Positions 50,422 through 59,538 of a DNA stretch of 64,000 nt are shown piece by piece (within the stretch, counting starts at the first letter, position 1; each line of letters starts with the position of its first letter). The DNA comes from DATGMP01 sp035293565. GTDB lineage: Bacteria > Pseudomonadota > Alphaproteobacteria > BOG-932 > Roseiterribacteraceae. Under the pieces are notes generated by a model. That model worked only from the letters and a program-made list of their open reading frames with translations. It had not been told where the DNA came from and made no database searches. Location of the stretch: contig DATGMP010000130.1 in assembly GCA_035293565.1 (NCBI GenBank), positions 1 through 64,000 on the forward strand, given 5' to 3'. The position numbers and the translations under genes were made by a program.

Positions 50422-52722
50422 ATGGCCGACGGCGATAAGATTTCGATGATGCGCCGCGAGGACGAGAGGCTCGTCACCGGGCGCGGACATTATACAGCCG
50501 ATCTCAAGATGGAGGGGCTGCTGCATGCCGTCCTTGTGCGCAGCCCCTATGCCAGCGCGCTTGTGCGGAGCGTCGATTGCGAGGCGGCGCGGGCCGCGCC
50601 GGGCGTCGTCGCGGTGTATACCGCGGCCGACCTTGCGGCCGACGGGCTGAAGCCCTTTCCGTCGGGCATGGAGCTGCTGCGTCCCGACGGCGGCAAATCG
50701 CCCAATACGCCGCAACCGGTTCTGGTCGGCGACCGCGTGCGCCATGTCGGCGAGCCGGTTGCGATGATCATTGCCGAGAGCCGCGCCGAAGCGGTCGACG
50801 CGATCGATCTCGTGTCGGTCGACTACGAAGAGCTGCCGGCGGTATCGTCGTTCGAGATGGCCCTGGCGCCCGGTGCGCCGGTGATCTGGGAGACGGCGCC
50901 CGACAATATCGCCTTCCTCTGGAAGAAGAACGAGATCGCGGCCGTTGATTCCGTATTGGCAAAGGCCGCGCACGTCGCGCGCATCGACACGCCGATCTCG
51001 CGTGTCTCGGCCGCGCCGATGGAACCGCGGAACGCGGTGGGGGCGGTCGCGTCCGACGGACGTCTCACGCTCTATGTCAGCAACCAGAAACCCTATTTCG
51101 TTCGGTCGGCGCTGGCGCGTTGGCTCGGTCTGCCGGAAGACCAAGTACGCGTGATCGCGGGCGACGTCGGCGGCTCCTTCGGCATGAAGATCGCGCTGCA
51201 TGTGGAAGAGGCGGCGGTGATCTGGGCGGCGCGCAAGCTCGGCCGGCCGGTGCGCTGGATCGCCGACCGGACCGAAGCGTTTCTGGCCGACGAGCATGGC
51301 CGCGACGTCTACGTGCGAGCCGAGCTCGGGCTGGACGCGAATGGCCGCTTCCTGGGTCTGAAGGCCAATTTCTTCGTCAATCTGGGCGCTTATTTCTCGG
51401 CGATGTCCTGCGGCCTGTTCGGCAATGTCGGCGGCATCGCGGGCGTCTATCGGATCGGCGCGATCGCGGGCGAGATCCGGGGCTTTTTCACCAACCGCCA
51501 GCCGACGGCGCCTTATCGCGGCGCGGGGCGGCCGGAGGCGACCTTCACGATCGAGCGCCTGATCGATCTGGCCGCGCGCGAGATGGGTATCGATCCCTTC
51601 GAGCTACGCCGACGCAACCTGATTCCGCCCGAAGCGATGCCTTACGACACCGGCTTCACCTTCACCTATGATTGCGGCGACTTCGCCGCCAACATGGCGG
51701 CGGCCGCCAAACTTGCGGACCGCGACGGTTTCGCGGCGCGACGGGCCGAGGCGGCGAAACACGGCAAGCTGCGCGGGCTCGGCATTGCCAACCCGATCGA
51801 GGTGGCGGGCGGCCCCTATACGCGGCCGGAGCGCGACAATGTCAGGCTGCGTGCGCATTCCAACGGGACGGTGACGCTCGAGGCCGGCATGATGTCGGTC
51901 GGGCAGGGGCTCGAGACCGTACTTTCGCAGATCGCCGCCGACCGGTTGGGCGTGCCGATCGAGCGGATCCATTTCGTGCAGGGCGACACCGACCTGCTGC
52001 CCTTCGGCCATGGCAATGGCGGCTCAAGCGGCGTCGCGGTCGGCGGCACGACGGTTTTGCAGGCCATCGATTCGATGGGGGAGAATGGCCGTCCCCTTGC
52101 GGCCGCGCTGCTGGGCACCGAGGCCGACCGCGTCAGTTTCACAAATGGGCAGTTCAGCGCGGAAGGACGCTCTCTCTCTCTCGCCGAGGTCGCGCGCGCC
52201 GCGGAGGAACGCGGTCAGACCGGCCTCGAAGGCTTCGCCGACTTCCGGCCGGAGAAGGTGACCTATCCGAACGGCTGTCATATATGCGAGGTCGAGATCG
52301 ATCCCGATACCGGCGCTGTCGAGATCGTCCGCTACAGCGTCGCCGAGGATATCGGCCGCGTGCTGAATCCGATGCTGGCGCAGGGCCAGCTGCATGGCGG
52401 CATCGCGCAAGGGATCGGCCAGGCGCTGCTCGAGGAGATCATCTTCGATCCCGACAGCGCGCAGCTTCTGACCGCCTCCTTCATGGATTACGCGATGCCG
52501 CGCTCCGACGACGTGCCGCGGCTCAATATCGAGGCGCTCTGCGTGCCGACCGCGGTCAATCCGCTGGGCGCCAAGGGCGTTGGAGAAGCCGGCACGGTGG
52601 GCTCGCTCGCCGCGACGATGAATGCAGTCTGCGACGCGCTCGGCGCCGTCGGCATCGCGCATATCGCGATGCCTGCGACGCCCGCGCGGATTTGGGAGGC
52701 TATCCGGAAGGCGCGGGGCTAA
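50422..52722 (+). CDS. Xanthine dehydrogenase-family molybdopterin-binding large subunit
   Basis: A 766-residue molybdenum hydroxylase large subunit. Motifs: GHYTADLKMEGLLHAVLVRS (N-terminal a/b hammerhead domain), GGSFGMK, PYRGAGRPEA (364-373, the form II type active-site loop, not the AYRCSFR of true CO dehydrogenase), and the catalytic E722 in GVGEAG. Such proteins normally work with an FAD subunit and a 2Fe-2S subunit; neither gene is adjacent, so partners must be encoded elsewhere or fused forms used. Ribosome site AGGGAGGG. Convergent with a ketopentenoate hydratase gene. Confidence 0.85.
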   Translation: MADGDKISMMRREDERLVTGRGHYTADLKMEGLLHAVLVRSPYASALVRSVDCEAARAAPGVVAVYTAADLAADGLKPFPSGMELLRPDGGKSPNTPQPVLVGDRVRHVGEPVAMIIAESRAEAVDAIDLVSVDYEELPAVSSFEMALAPGAPVIWETAPDNIAFLWKKNEIAAVDSVLAKAAHVARIDTPISRVSAAPMEPRNAVGAVASDGRLTLYVSNQKPYFVRSALARWLGLPEDQVRVIAGDVGGSFGMKIALHVEEAAVIWAARKLGRPVRWIADRTEAFLADEHGRDVYVRAELGLDANGRFLGLKANFFVNLGAYFSAMSCGLFGNVGGIAGVYRIGAIAGEIRGFFTNRQPTAPYRGAGRPEATFTIERLIDLAAREMGIDPFELRRRNLIPPEAMPYDTGFTFTYDCGDFAANMAAAAKLADRDGFAARRAEAAKHGKLRGLGIANPIEVAGGPYTRPERDNVRLRAHSNGTVTLEAGMMSVGQGLETVLSQIAADRLGVPIERIHFVQGDTDLLPFGHGNGGSSGVAVGGTTVLQAIDSMGENGRPLAAALLGTEADRVSFTNGQFSAEGRSLSLAEVARAAEERGQTGLEGFADFRPEKVTYPNGCHICEVEIDPDTGAVEIVRYSVAEDIGRVLNPMLAQGQLHGGIAQGIGQALLEEIIFDPDSAQLLTASFMDYAMPRSDDVPRLNIEALCVPTAVNPLGAKGVGEAGTVGSLAATMNAVCDALGAVGIAHIAMPATPARIWEAIRKARG

Positions 52723-53501
52723 GCCGCGACCCTGAGCTCGCAGGGCGGCATGCCGTCGACCTCGAAGACGAGAAGGTCGCCGGCTTTCGGAAACTGGGTC
52801 TCGATGATGCTGCCGGTGATGACCGGCTGACCGGCCTTGAGCGCGCGGCCGCGGCGTCCGAGATGGCCGGCGAGCCAGGCGACTACGAAAAGCGGATCGC
52901 CGCCCATCGTGTCGCGGGTCGTGCCTTCCTTGGTGACTTGGCCGTTGACTCTGAGCCGGCCGGCGCGGTTGGTGAAGTCGAGGCCAGCCGGGGCGGCCGG
53001 GCCGATGACGATGCCGCCGTTCCAGCAATTGTCGGAGACGAGCGACTTTGCATCGAGCCGTGTCAGATCGGCGGCGCGGTCCTCGACCAGCTCGTAGGAG
53101 CAATGGACCGAGCGCAGGCATTTGCGCACATCCTCCACCGTGCATTCGCCCTTGAGATCTCGGTCGAGGATCACGCAGATCTCGGTCTCCATGCTGAACC
53201 GGACATAATCCGAGACATGGACCGTATGGGGTGAGTGGTGAATGCGCGAGCCCAGCACCTGGCCGGCGCAGGGCTCGTTGATCTTGAGCCAGTCGCGGGT
53301 CGATTTGGAGGTGAGCGCGATCTTGTAGCCCGCGACTTCGGTCTTCTCCCTGGCGCACATCAGCTTGACGAGCGCGTCCTGCACATCGTGCGAATCCTCC
53401 GATGTCGGGATCTTGTCCGGGAAGGGCTCGTAAGGCTGCTTACGCTCGTGCTGCGCAAACAGGTCGGCGGCGATGGCTTCGATCTCCGACGGGCTCAGCA
53501 T
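52719..53501 (-). CDS. 2-keto-4-pentenoate hydratase-like protein
   Basis: A 260-residue fumarylacetoacetase-fold hydratase as used in meta-cleavage pathways of aromatics (MhpD/DmpE type) or 2-oxo-hept-3-ene-dioate hydration. Segments: VAGYKIALTSKSTRDWLKIN, FSMETEICVILDRDL (metal-binding Glu residues), SYELVEDRAADLT, CWNGGIVIGPAA and VAWLAGHLGRRGRALKAGQP. Start at 53501 with GGGAGGA; a further in-frame ATG lies 12 bases upstream. No other meta-cleavage genes are near. Confidence 0.85.
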   Translation of the reverse strand: MLSPSEIEAIAADLFAQHERKQPYEPFPDKIPTSEDSHDVQDALVKLMCAREKTEVAGYKIALTSKSTRDWLKINEPCAGQVLGSRIHHSPHTVHVSDYVRFSMETEICVILDRDLKGECTVEDVRKCLRSVHCSYELVEDRAADLTRLDAKSLVSDNCWNGGIVIGPAAPAGLDFTNRAGRLRVNGQVTKEGTTRDTMGGDPLFVVAWLAGHLGRRGRALKAGQPVITGSIIETQFPKAGDLLVFEVDGMPPCELRVAA

Positions 53502-53544
53502 GCTTCCTCCCAATCTTGCCGTTCGGGTTTTCCGGCTCGGCTCG

Positions 53545-54204
53545 CTACTTCTTCAGTCCGTTCAGCAGCACGTCGACGAAGGTGGCGATGAACGCCTCGA
53601 TCTCGCGCTCGCTCGGAATATCGTAGCCCAAGATCAGGACATTGTTGATGAAGCTGAAGACGCCCCGCATAAAGAAGTCGGCAAAGGCGGCGGGATCGAT
53701 CGATCTCAGCCCGTCCTTGGCACGGCGCGCTCTGATGTAGGCGCCGATCGGCGCGCCATGCTCCTTCTCGACGATCTCCCATTGGGTACGCCCAAGGTCG
53801 GGAAAGGTCTTGAGCTCGTTCAGCACCATACGCTGTAGCGCGATCGCGTCCGGATTCATGCTGAAATCGATCAGCTCGCGCGCGCGCCGGCGAAGCCCCT
53901 CCTCGATCGGCAGCCGGTCGTCAATGGCGGCCGGAGGGCCGTCGGGCCGCCGCTCGGTCAGCCGCTTGGCAACTGCGAAGAAGAGTTCCTTCTTATTGGG
54001 ATAGCGCGAATAGATCGTTCGCTTGGCGACGCCGGCCGTCGCGGCGATGCCCTCGATCGTCGTCGCGTCGTAGCCTTGCGCCACGAACGCGTCGGTCGCG
54101 ATGACGAGCAGCCGCTCATTGCGGAGCGGCACCTCTTCGCGGCTCGGCCTTCCGCCGCGGCTTCGCGGCGCCTCCTTCACTGCGACGATCATCGGCTTTT
54201 CCAT
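53545..54204 (-). CDS. TetR-family regulator, divergent from a secreted-protein operon
   Basis: A 219-residue regulator: LLVIATDAFVAQGYDATTIE, GIAATAGVAKRTIYSRYPNK (helix-turn-helix), then a helical C-terminal domain (ALQRMVLNELKTFPDLGRTQ, DFFMRGVFSFINNVLILGYD) of the TetR_C type found with AcrR/RutR-like members. Start at 54204. It is divergent from the operon at 54351-59498; the palindrome at 54304-54325 between them is the likely target, so autorepression and control of the operon are expected (inference). Confidence 0.83.
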   Translation of the reverse strand: MEKPMIVAVKEAPRSRGGRPSREEVPLRNERLLVIATDAFVAQGYDATTIEGIAATAGVAKRTIYSRYPNKKELFFAVAKRLTERRPDGPPAAIDDRLPIEEGLRRRARELIDFSMNPDAIALQRMVLNELKTFPDLGRTQWEIVEKEHGAPIGAYIRARRAKDGLRSIDPAAFADFFMRGVFSFINNVLILGYDIPSEREIEAFIATFVDVLLNGLKK

Positions 54205-54303
54205 GTGATTCCTACCGCGTCGATGATGGGCGGGCGGCGGGACGGCGGCAACAGGTTTCTGTCCGCTTCGAAATGACTGGCGCCCGCGGCCGCCCTGTTT
54301 TAA

Positions 54304-54325
54304 TATGCTACGCGATCGTAGCATA
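54304..54325. promoter_or_regulatory. Palindromic operator between TetR gene and secreted operon
   Basis: Perfect 9-base arms TATGCTACG / CGTAGCATA separated by CGAT, 26 bases before the first gene of the operon and 100 bases from the TetR start. Arm length and spacing are those of TetR-family operators. Confidence 0.7.
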
Positions 54326-54350
54326 AATAAATGGAAACGGGGGAGGCGGC

Positions 54351-55469
54351 TTGAAAGCGGAGTTGGAATTTGCCGTAGCGCTCGCCTTCGCGCTGGCGTG
54401 CGCCTCGCCGGCCCATGCGGCGGGAACGGGGACGCTGGGTCTCGCGATCGTGTCCTGGAACACGGCGCTCTATGAGACGCCGGACGGCAAGGAAGAATGC
54501 CCGGATGGCCTCGCATTGTCGACCGAGGCCGTCTATTTCCAAAGCCTGCCTCCCGACGAGCGGGCGCGCTGGGACAAGGCGACCAAGGGCGGCACCGTCG
54601 ATCTCGACGAGAAGGACGACCCCATCTCCGACCTTCGTCGCCGCGCGCTCGAGCGTGGGCCGCATGGTGAGGATGTGTGCTGGAATCCTACGGTGGTGAA
54701 GGACCCGCCGCTTCGCACGGTGCAGGGCAGCAAATCCTTCGGCCTCAATCTCGACGGCACGAGCGACGGTCACGCGACTGCCAACAGCTGCGCCCACCAG
54801 AAATTCACCGCGCCCGACGGCACGCCCGCGATCGACAATCAATGGTACCGGCTGATCGGCTGCTCCTATGGCTGGCGTTCGAGCGGCTATGTCGAGAGCA
54901 ACGTCAATGGCGAGCTCAAGGACAGCGGTCACGCGATCCTGATCGAGATCTCGGGTATCGACGATCCGCGGAACAGCCCGGATGTCGAAGTCGCCTTCTA
55001 TCGCTCGCTCGACCTGCTGCCCAAGGATAGCGCGGGCAACATCCTGCCCTTCATGAGCTACCGTGCCTATCCGAACTATCGCTATGTCACGCACGGCAAG
55101 ATCGAGGGCGGCGTGCTGACCACGGATCCGATCGACGCTCGCTTTCCCTTTTTCGGCAATCTGACTCACGCCGAGCATTTCATCCACGGCATGCGCCTTC
55201 GCCTGAAAATCGCGCCGGACGGCAGAGGCGCGAGCGGGCTTGTCGCCGGCTATTACGATCTCGACACCTGGTGGAATTACCTGAGCAAGCTCGGCTATGT
55301 CTCGGTCGCCGGACGCTTCGATTGCCCGGCGCTCTGGGTTGCCGCGCACCAGCTTGCGGATGGCTATCCCGATCCCAAAACCGGCCAATGCACCGCGCTC
55401 TCTTCCGCTTTCCGCATCGAAGCGGTGACGGCGTTCGTCGTGCGTCCGGGACAGACGGCGGCGCGATGA
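54351..55469 (+). CDS. Exported protein of unknown function, first gene of a secreted operon
   Basis: A 372-residue protein with a signal peptide (LKAELEFAVALAFALACASP, cut near AHA-A). The start is TTG (54351) after GGGGGAGG. The mature protein has several cysteines (EECPDG, DVCWNP, NSCAHQ, IGCSYG, FDCPAL, GQCTAL), spaced as in a disulfide-stabilised periplasmic protein, and aromatic strand-like segments (WYRLIGCSYGWRSSGYVESN, YYDLDTWWNYLSKLGYVSVA). No family recognised. Its stop overlaps the next start (ATGA), so it is coupled to the c-haem lipoprotein. Confidence 0.78.
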   Translation: MKAELEFAVALAFALACASPAHAAGTGTLGLAIVSWNTALYETPDGKEECPDGLALSTEAVYFQSLPPDERARWDKATKGGTVDLDEKDDPISDLRRRALERGPHGEDVCWNPTVVKDPPLRTVQGSKSFGLNLDGTSDGHATANSCAHQKFTAPDGTPAIDNQWYRLIGCSYGWRSSGYVESNVNGELKDSGHAILIEISGIDDPRNSPDVEVAFYRSLDLLPKDSAGNILPFMSYRAYPNYRYVTHGKIEGGVLTTDPIDARFPFFGNLTHAEHFIHGMRLRLKIAPDGRGASGLVAGYYDLDTWWNYLSKLGYVSVAGRFDCPALWVAAHQLADGYPDPKTGQCTALSSAFRIEAVTAFVVRPGQTAAR

Positions 55470-57094
55470 GGTTCTTCGCGGGAATGACGATCATGATGTT
55501 TGCGCTCTTCGGCTGCGGCCCCTCTGAGCCGCCGAGCGCGGGCGGTCCGCCGGAGGTTCGCCGACTGACCGAGGCGCAATATCGCAACATCATCGCCGAC
55601 CTGTTCGGATCGGATATCGCGGTAGCCGGCCGGTTCGATCCGTTGAACCGCACGGCGGGGCTGCTCGAGGTCGGCGCATCGTCGGCCGCGATCACGCCGT
55701 CGGCCTATGAGCAATATGATGCGCTCGCGCGATCGATCGCGGGGCAGGTGGTCGATTCACGTCACCGCGACATTCTCGTGCCTTGCAAGCCGATCGCAGG
55801 CGCTGCGACGGACGATAGCTGCGCGCGCAATTTCCTCGGTTCGGTCGGGCGGCTGCTCTATCGGCGGCCGCTGATGCAGAGCGAGCTCGATGGCGCGATC
55901 GCGCTGGCGCACAAGGCGGGCGAGACGGTCGGCGATTTTTACGGCGGCCTTGCCTACGGGCTTGCAGCGATGCTGGAGGCTCCGAGCTTCCTCTATATCC
56001 GCGACTCCGCCGCGCCGGATCCCGATCATCCGGGAGCGCTCAAGCTCGACGCCTATTCGAAAGCCGCGCGGCTGAGCTTCCTGCTCTGGAACACGACGCC
56101 GGATGACGCGCTGCTCACCGCCGCGGAGAAAGGCGAGCTCGATACGCGCGCCGGTCTTGCGCGTCAGGTGGACCGCATGCTCGCATCGCCGCGACTGAAG
56201 ACCGGCATCCGCGCCTTCTTTGCTGACATGCTGGGCTTCGACGCGTTCGACACGCTGGCCAAGGATCAGCTGATCTATCCGGCCTTCACCCAGCCGGTCG
56301 GCGCGGCCGCGCAGGAACAGACGCTACGGACGATCACCGCTCTCTTGCTCGATCAGAAGGCGGACTATCGCGATCTCTTCACCACGCGGAAGACTTTTAT
56401 GAACGGCCTTCTGGGTGGGATTTATCGCGTGGCGGTCGCCGCGCCCGGGATTTGGCAGCCCTATGAATTTCCCGCGAGCGATCCGCATGTCGGGATCGCC
56501 ACCGAGATCAGCTTCGTCGCGCTCCATTCCCATCCTGGCCGCAGCTCGGCGACGCTGCGCGGCAAGGCGGTGCGCGAGGTTCTGCTCTGCCAAAAGGTGC
56601 CCGATCCTCCGGCCAACGTGAATTTCGCGATCGTGCAGGACACGAATAATCCCAAATTCCGTACCGCGCGCGAACGGCTGACCGCGCATCGGACGGAGGC
56701 GACCTGCGCCGGCTGCCACAAGCTGATTGATCCGATCGGGCTCGGCCTCGAGCATTTCGACGGCGCGGGCCAGTACCGCAGCCAGGAGAACGGCGCCGAT
56801 ATCGATACGAGCGGCGTGCTCGACGGCAGGCCGTTCGCAGACGCGCCTGGCCTCGGCCGGGCGCTGCACGACGATCCGCAGGCGACCACCTGCCTCGTTC
56901 AGCGCCTCTATGCCTATGCGACCGGTCGGCCCGCGACCAAGGGCGAGAAGAGTTGGATGGAATATCTCGATCAGCGTTTCGCTGCCCACGGCTACCATTT
57001 GCCGGATCTGCTGCGCCGTATCGCGACAAGCGATGCGTTCTATGCGGTCGCGCCGGAAGAGACGGTTGGCGCCAACGCGAACACACGAGGATAA
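55466..57094 (+). CDS. PSD/PSCyt-type c-haem lipoprotein (DUF1592/DUF1588 family)
   Basis: A 542-residue lipoprotein: MRFFAGMTIMMFALFGCGPS has a lipobox LFGC with C17. Domains in order: PSD3-like (RRLTEAQYRNIIADLFG), PSD5-like (ARNFLGSVGRLLYRRPLMQS), PSD4/DUF1592 (AARLSFLLWNTTPDDALLTA), PSCyt3/DUF1588 (RGKAVREVLLCQKVPDPPAN, and haem motif C414-x-x-C417-H418 in CAGCHKLIDPIGLGLEHFDG), and PSD2/DUF1585 at the end (LVQRLYAYATGR). These families were first noted in planctomycetes and have no proven function. Coupled by ATGA overlap to the first gene; 2 bases before the DUF1552 gene. Confidence 0.83.
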   Translation: MRFFAGMTIMMFALFGCGPSEPPSAGGPPEVRRLTEAQYRNIIADLFGSDIAVAGRFDPLNRTAGLLEVGASSAAITPSAYEQYDALARSIAGQVVDSRHRDILVPCKPIAGAATDDSCARNFLGSVGRLLYRRPLMQSELDGAIALAHKAGETVGDFYGGLAYGLAAMLEAPSFLYIRDSAAPDPDHPGALKLDAYSKAARLSFLLWNTTPDDALLTAAEKGELDTRAGLARQVDRMLASPRLKTGIRAFFADMLGFDAFDTLAKDQLIYPAFTQPVGAAAQEQTLRTITALLLDQKADYRDLFTTRKTFMNGLLGGIYRVAVAAPGIWQPYEFPASDPHVGIATEISFVALHSHPGRSSATLRGKAVREVLLCQKVPDPPANVNFAIVQDTNNPKFRTARERLTAHRTEATCAGCHKLIDPIGLGLEHFDGAGQYRSQENGADIDTSGVLDGRPFADAPGLGRALHDDPQATTCLVQRLYAYATGRPATKGEKSWMEYLDQRFAAHGYHLPDLLRRIATSDAFYAVAPEETVGANANTRG

Positions 57095-57096
57095 GG

Positions 57097-58434
57097 ATGC
57101 GCAACACCTTCACGAGACGGCGCGCCTTGCGCGGGATATTCGGCGGAGCGGCGATCACGCTGGGGTTGCCGCTGCTCGATTGCTTTCTCGATGTGAACGG
57201 CACTGCGCTGGCCTCGGGGGCGCCGATGCCCATCAGGTTCGGCACTTGGTTCTGGGGATTGGGCCACACGCCCGGCCGCGCGATCGCTGCGAAGAGCGGG
57301 ACGGATTATGAATTCCGCGACGAATGCCTGCCGATCGCGCCCTTCAAGAGCGAGATCAATTTCTTCACCAGCTTCGGCATGCCTCTCGATGGCAAGGGTA
57401 ACATCCCGCACGTCACGGGCGACATTGCGCTGCGCACCGGCGGGCCGCCTTCGGGGTATGGCGATTTTCCGCTGCCCACGCTCGACGTCCTGATCGCCGA
57501 CGCGATCGGATCGAACACGCGATTTCGCTCGCTCGAGCTTGCCGCGACGGGCAACCCGCGCGATAGCCTCTCCGCGCGGGGCACCGGCAATGTCAATGCG
57601 CCGGAGATCTCGCCGATCGGATTCTATACGCGTGTCTTCGGTTCCGATTTTGCCGATCCGAACAAGGCCGATTTCAAGCCCGACCCGAAATTGATGCTGC
57701 GGCAGAGCGTGCTTTCGGCGGTCAAGGAGCAGACGGACGATTTCGTGAAGCCGCTCGGCCGCGCCGATCGGGCGCGTATGGACGAATATTTCACCTCGAT
57801 CCGCCAGCTCGAGCATCAGCTCGATCTGCAGCTCCAGAAGCCGCCGCCGGCCGAGGCCTGTGCAATTCCAGCGCGCCCACAAGACGGGCCGGTCGGCACC
57901 GATGTCGAGCTAGTGGTCGCGAACCACAAGGTCATGTCGCAGCTTCTGGCGATGGCGCTCGCCTGCGACCAGACGCGGGTCTTCAATCTGCTCTATTCCT
58001 GGTCGCAATCGATGCTGCGCAAGAACGGCGATTCGGCGACTCATCATGTGTTGAGCCATGAGGAGCCGGTGGATGCCAAGGCGGGGTTTCAGACCGAGAC
58101 CGCCTGGTTCAACATCCGCAGCATGGAGGCGCTGGCCGATTTCCTGGACGCGTTGCGAAGCATTCGGGAGGGCGACCGCACGTTGCTCGACAACACGCTG
58201 GTCTTCGCCCATTCGGACACGAACTACGCCAAGATCCATGCGATCGATTCGATTCCGGTGATGACGATCGGCAAGGCGGGCGGGCGGCTCAAGACCGGGC
58301 TTCATATCGACGGCGCGGGCGATCCGGTCACGCGGCTCGGCCTCACCGTCCAGCAGGTCATGGGCGCCCCCACCGACAAATGGGGCCGCGGATCGTTGCA
58401 GACCTCGAAGACGGTGACGGAGATTCTGGCGTGA
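57097..58434 (+). CDS. DUF1552 protein, Tat-exported
   Basis: A 445-residue protein of the DUF1552 family, which accompanies DUF1592-type cytochrome proteins in many genomes. N-terminal Tat signal FTRRRALRGIFGGAAITLGL. Family segments: FGTWFWGLGHTPGRA, IPHVTGDIALRTGGPPSG, LPTLDVLIADAIG, QLEHQLDLQLQKPPP, MSQLLAMALACDQTRVFNLL and VFAHSDTNYAKIHAID. Its fold is thought to be alkaline-phosphatase/sulfatase-like, but no reaction is known. The start follows the previous stop by 2 bases (GAGGATAAGG). The stop overlaps the GTG of the next gene. Confidence 0.83.
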   Translation: MRNTFTRRRALRGIFGGAAITLGLPLLDCFLDVNGTALASGAPMPIRFGTWFWGLGHTPGRAIAAKSGTDYEFRDECLPIAPFKSEINFFTSFGMPLDGKGNIPHVTGDIALRTGGPPSGYGDFPLPTLDVLIADAIGSNTRFRSLELAATGNPRDSLSARGTGNVNAPEISPIGFYTRVFGSDFADPNKADFKPDPKLMLRQSVLSAVKEQTDDFVKPLGRADRARMDEYFTSIRQLEHQLDLQLQKPPPAEACAIPARPQDGPVGTDVELVVANHKVMSQLLAMALACDQTRVFNLLYSWSQSMLRKNGDSATHHVLSHEEPVDAKAGFQTETAWFNIRSMEALADFLDALRSIREGDRTLLDNTLVFAHSDTNYAKIHAIDSIPVMTIGKAGGRLKTGLHIDGAGDPVTRLGLTVQQVMGAPTDKWGRGSLQTSKTVTEILA

Positions 58435-59498
58435 GGATCGGGTGCTCGCTTGCGCTGCTGCTCGCGGCGGCGCCAGTTGCCTTCGCGGAACCCTCTGTCC
58501 CCGTCGGCATCACGCTGCACGACATGGGCGACGGCTGGAGTTTCGGCGACGCCAAGGGCATGGCGCTCTACATCAAGGATCTCGACAAGGAGCCTGGCAA
58601 GTCGGCCTGCACCGGCCAATGCGCGATCGAATGGCCGCCCGCGATCGCGACGGCGGACGCGAAGCCGCAAGGCGACTGGTCGGTGATCGCGCGCGACGAT
58701 GGCGGCCGGCAATGGGCGTTTCGCGGCAAGCCGCTCTACACCTATTTGGGCGACCGCGCGCCGGGCGAGGTCGGCGGCGACGGGCTGGGCTATTTCGTGA
58801 TGCTCACGCATGTGCTGTTCCGGCAGATGCCGCTGCCGCCGGGCCTCTCGATCCATGCGACCGAGAAGGGCCGCGTCATCGCCGACGCGAAGGGTATGAC
58901 GCTCTACAGCTTCGACAAGGGCGTCGAGTGCACCGGCGGCTGCCTCGTCAACTGGACGCCGGTCGCGGCGCCTGCGATCGCGCAGGCATGGGGCGACTGG
59001 ACACCTGTTGCGCGACCGGACGGCAGCCGGCAATGGGCCTATAAGGGCCATCCGCTCTACGCATTTGCGCGCGATGCCAACCCTGGCGATCTCGGCGGTG
59101 ACGATCCGGCTCAGGGCTGGCGTGCCGCGATCGTGCGGCCGGCGCCGGGGGTTCCGGCTGGTTTCACCGAACAGACGACGGATGTCGGCCGCGTCGTCGC
59201 CGACGCGCAGGGCCGCACGATCTACACGATGACCGAATCGCCGATGCGGCCCAAATTCTGCGATGAGGAGTGCCTGAAGGCCGAGTGGCGTCCCGTCGTC
59301 GCGTCAACGGACGCGCATCCGCTCCCGGGCTGGTCGATCGTCCATACGGCCGGCGGCCCGGCGCAATGGGCGTACAAGGGCAAGCCGCTCTTCACCTTCG
59401 TTCAGGACCGCGCGCCCGGCGACATACGCGGCGACCGCTTCGGCAACATGGCGAGCGGCGGCCTCGCCCCCTTCGAACCGCTGCAACTCCCCCTGTAG
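58431..59498 (+). CDS. Exported protein with three Yx(FWY)xxD-type repeat modules
   Basis: A 355-residue exported protein (signal peptide VRIGCSLALLLAAAPVAFAE; GTG start overlapping the DUF1552 stop as GTGA). It carries three tandem modules of about 110 residues of the Lipoprotein_15/secreted-repeat type. Each has a first half with a Tyr-rich strand and a Cys-containing segment ending in Trp (LYIKDLD with CTGQCAIEWPP; LYSFDKG with CTGGCLVNWTP; IYTMTES with CDEECLKAEWRP) and a second half (QWAFRGKPLYTYLGDRAPG; QWAYKGHPLYAFARDANPG; QWAYKGKPLFTFVQDRAPG). The family has no known reaction; partners here are c-haem and DUF1552 proteins. Confidence 0.82.
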   Translation: MRIGCSLALLLAAAPVAFAEPSVPVGITLHDMGDGWSFGDAKGMALYIKDLDKEPGKSACTGQCAIEWPPAIATADAKPQGDWSVIARDDGGRQWAFRGKPLYTYLGDRAPGEVGGDGLGYFVMLTHVLFRQMPLPPGLSIHATEKGRVIADAKGMTLYSFDKGVECTGGCLVNWTPVAAPAIAQAWGDWTPVARPDGSRQWAYKGHPLYAFARDANPGDLGGDDPAQGWRAAIVRPAPGVPAGFTEQTTDVGRVVADAQGRTIYTMTESPMRPKFCDEECLKAEWRPVVASTDAHPLPGWSIVHTAGGPAQWAYKGKPLFTFVQDRAPGDIRGDRFGNMASGGLAPFEPLQLPL

Positions 59499-59538
59499 CG
59501 AATTTTATCGCAGGACCCCTTGCCAGCCTCTGGCCGGC

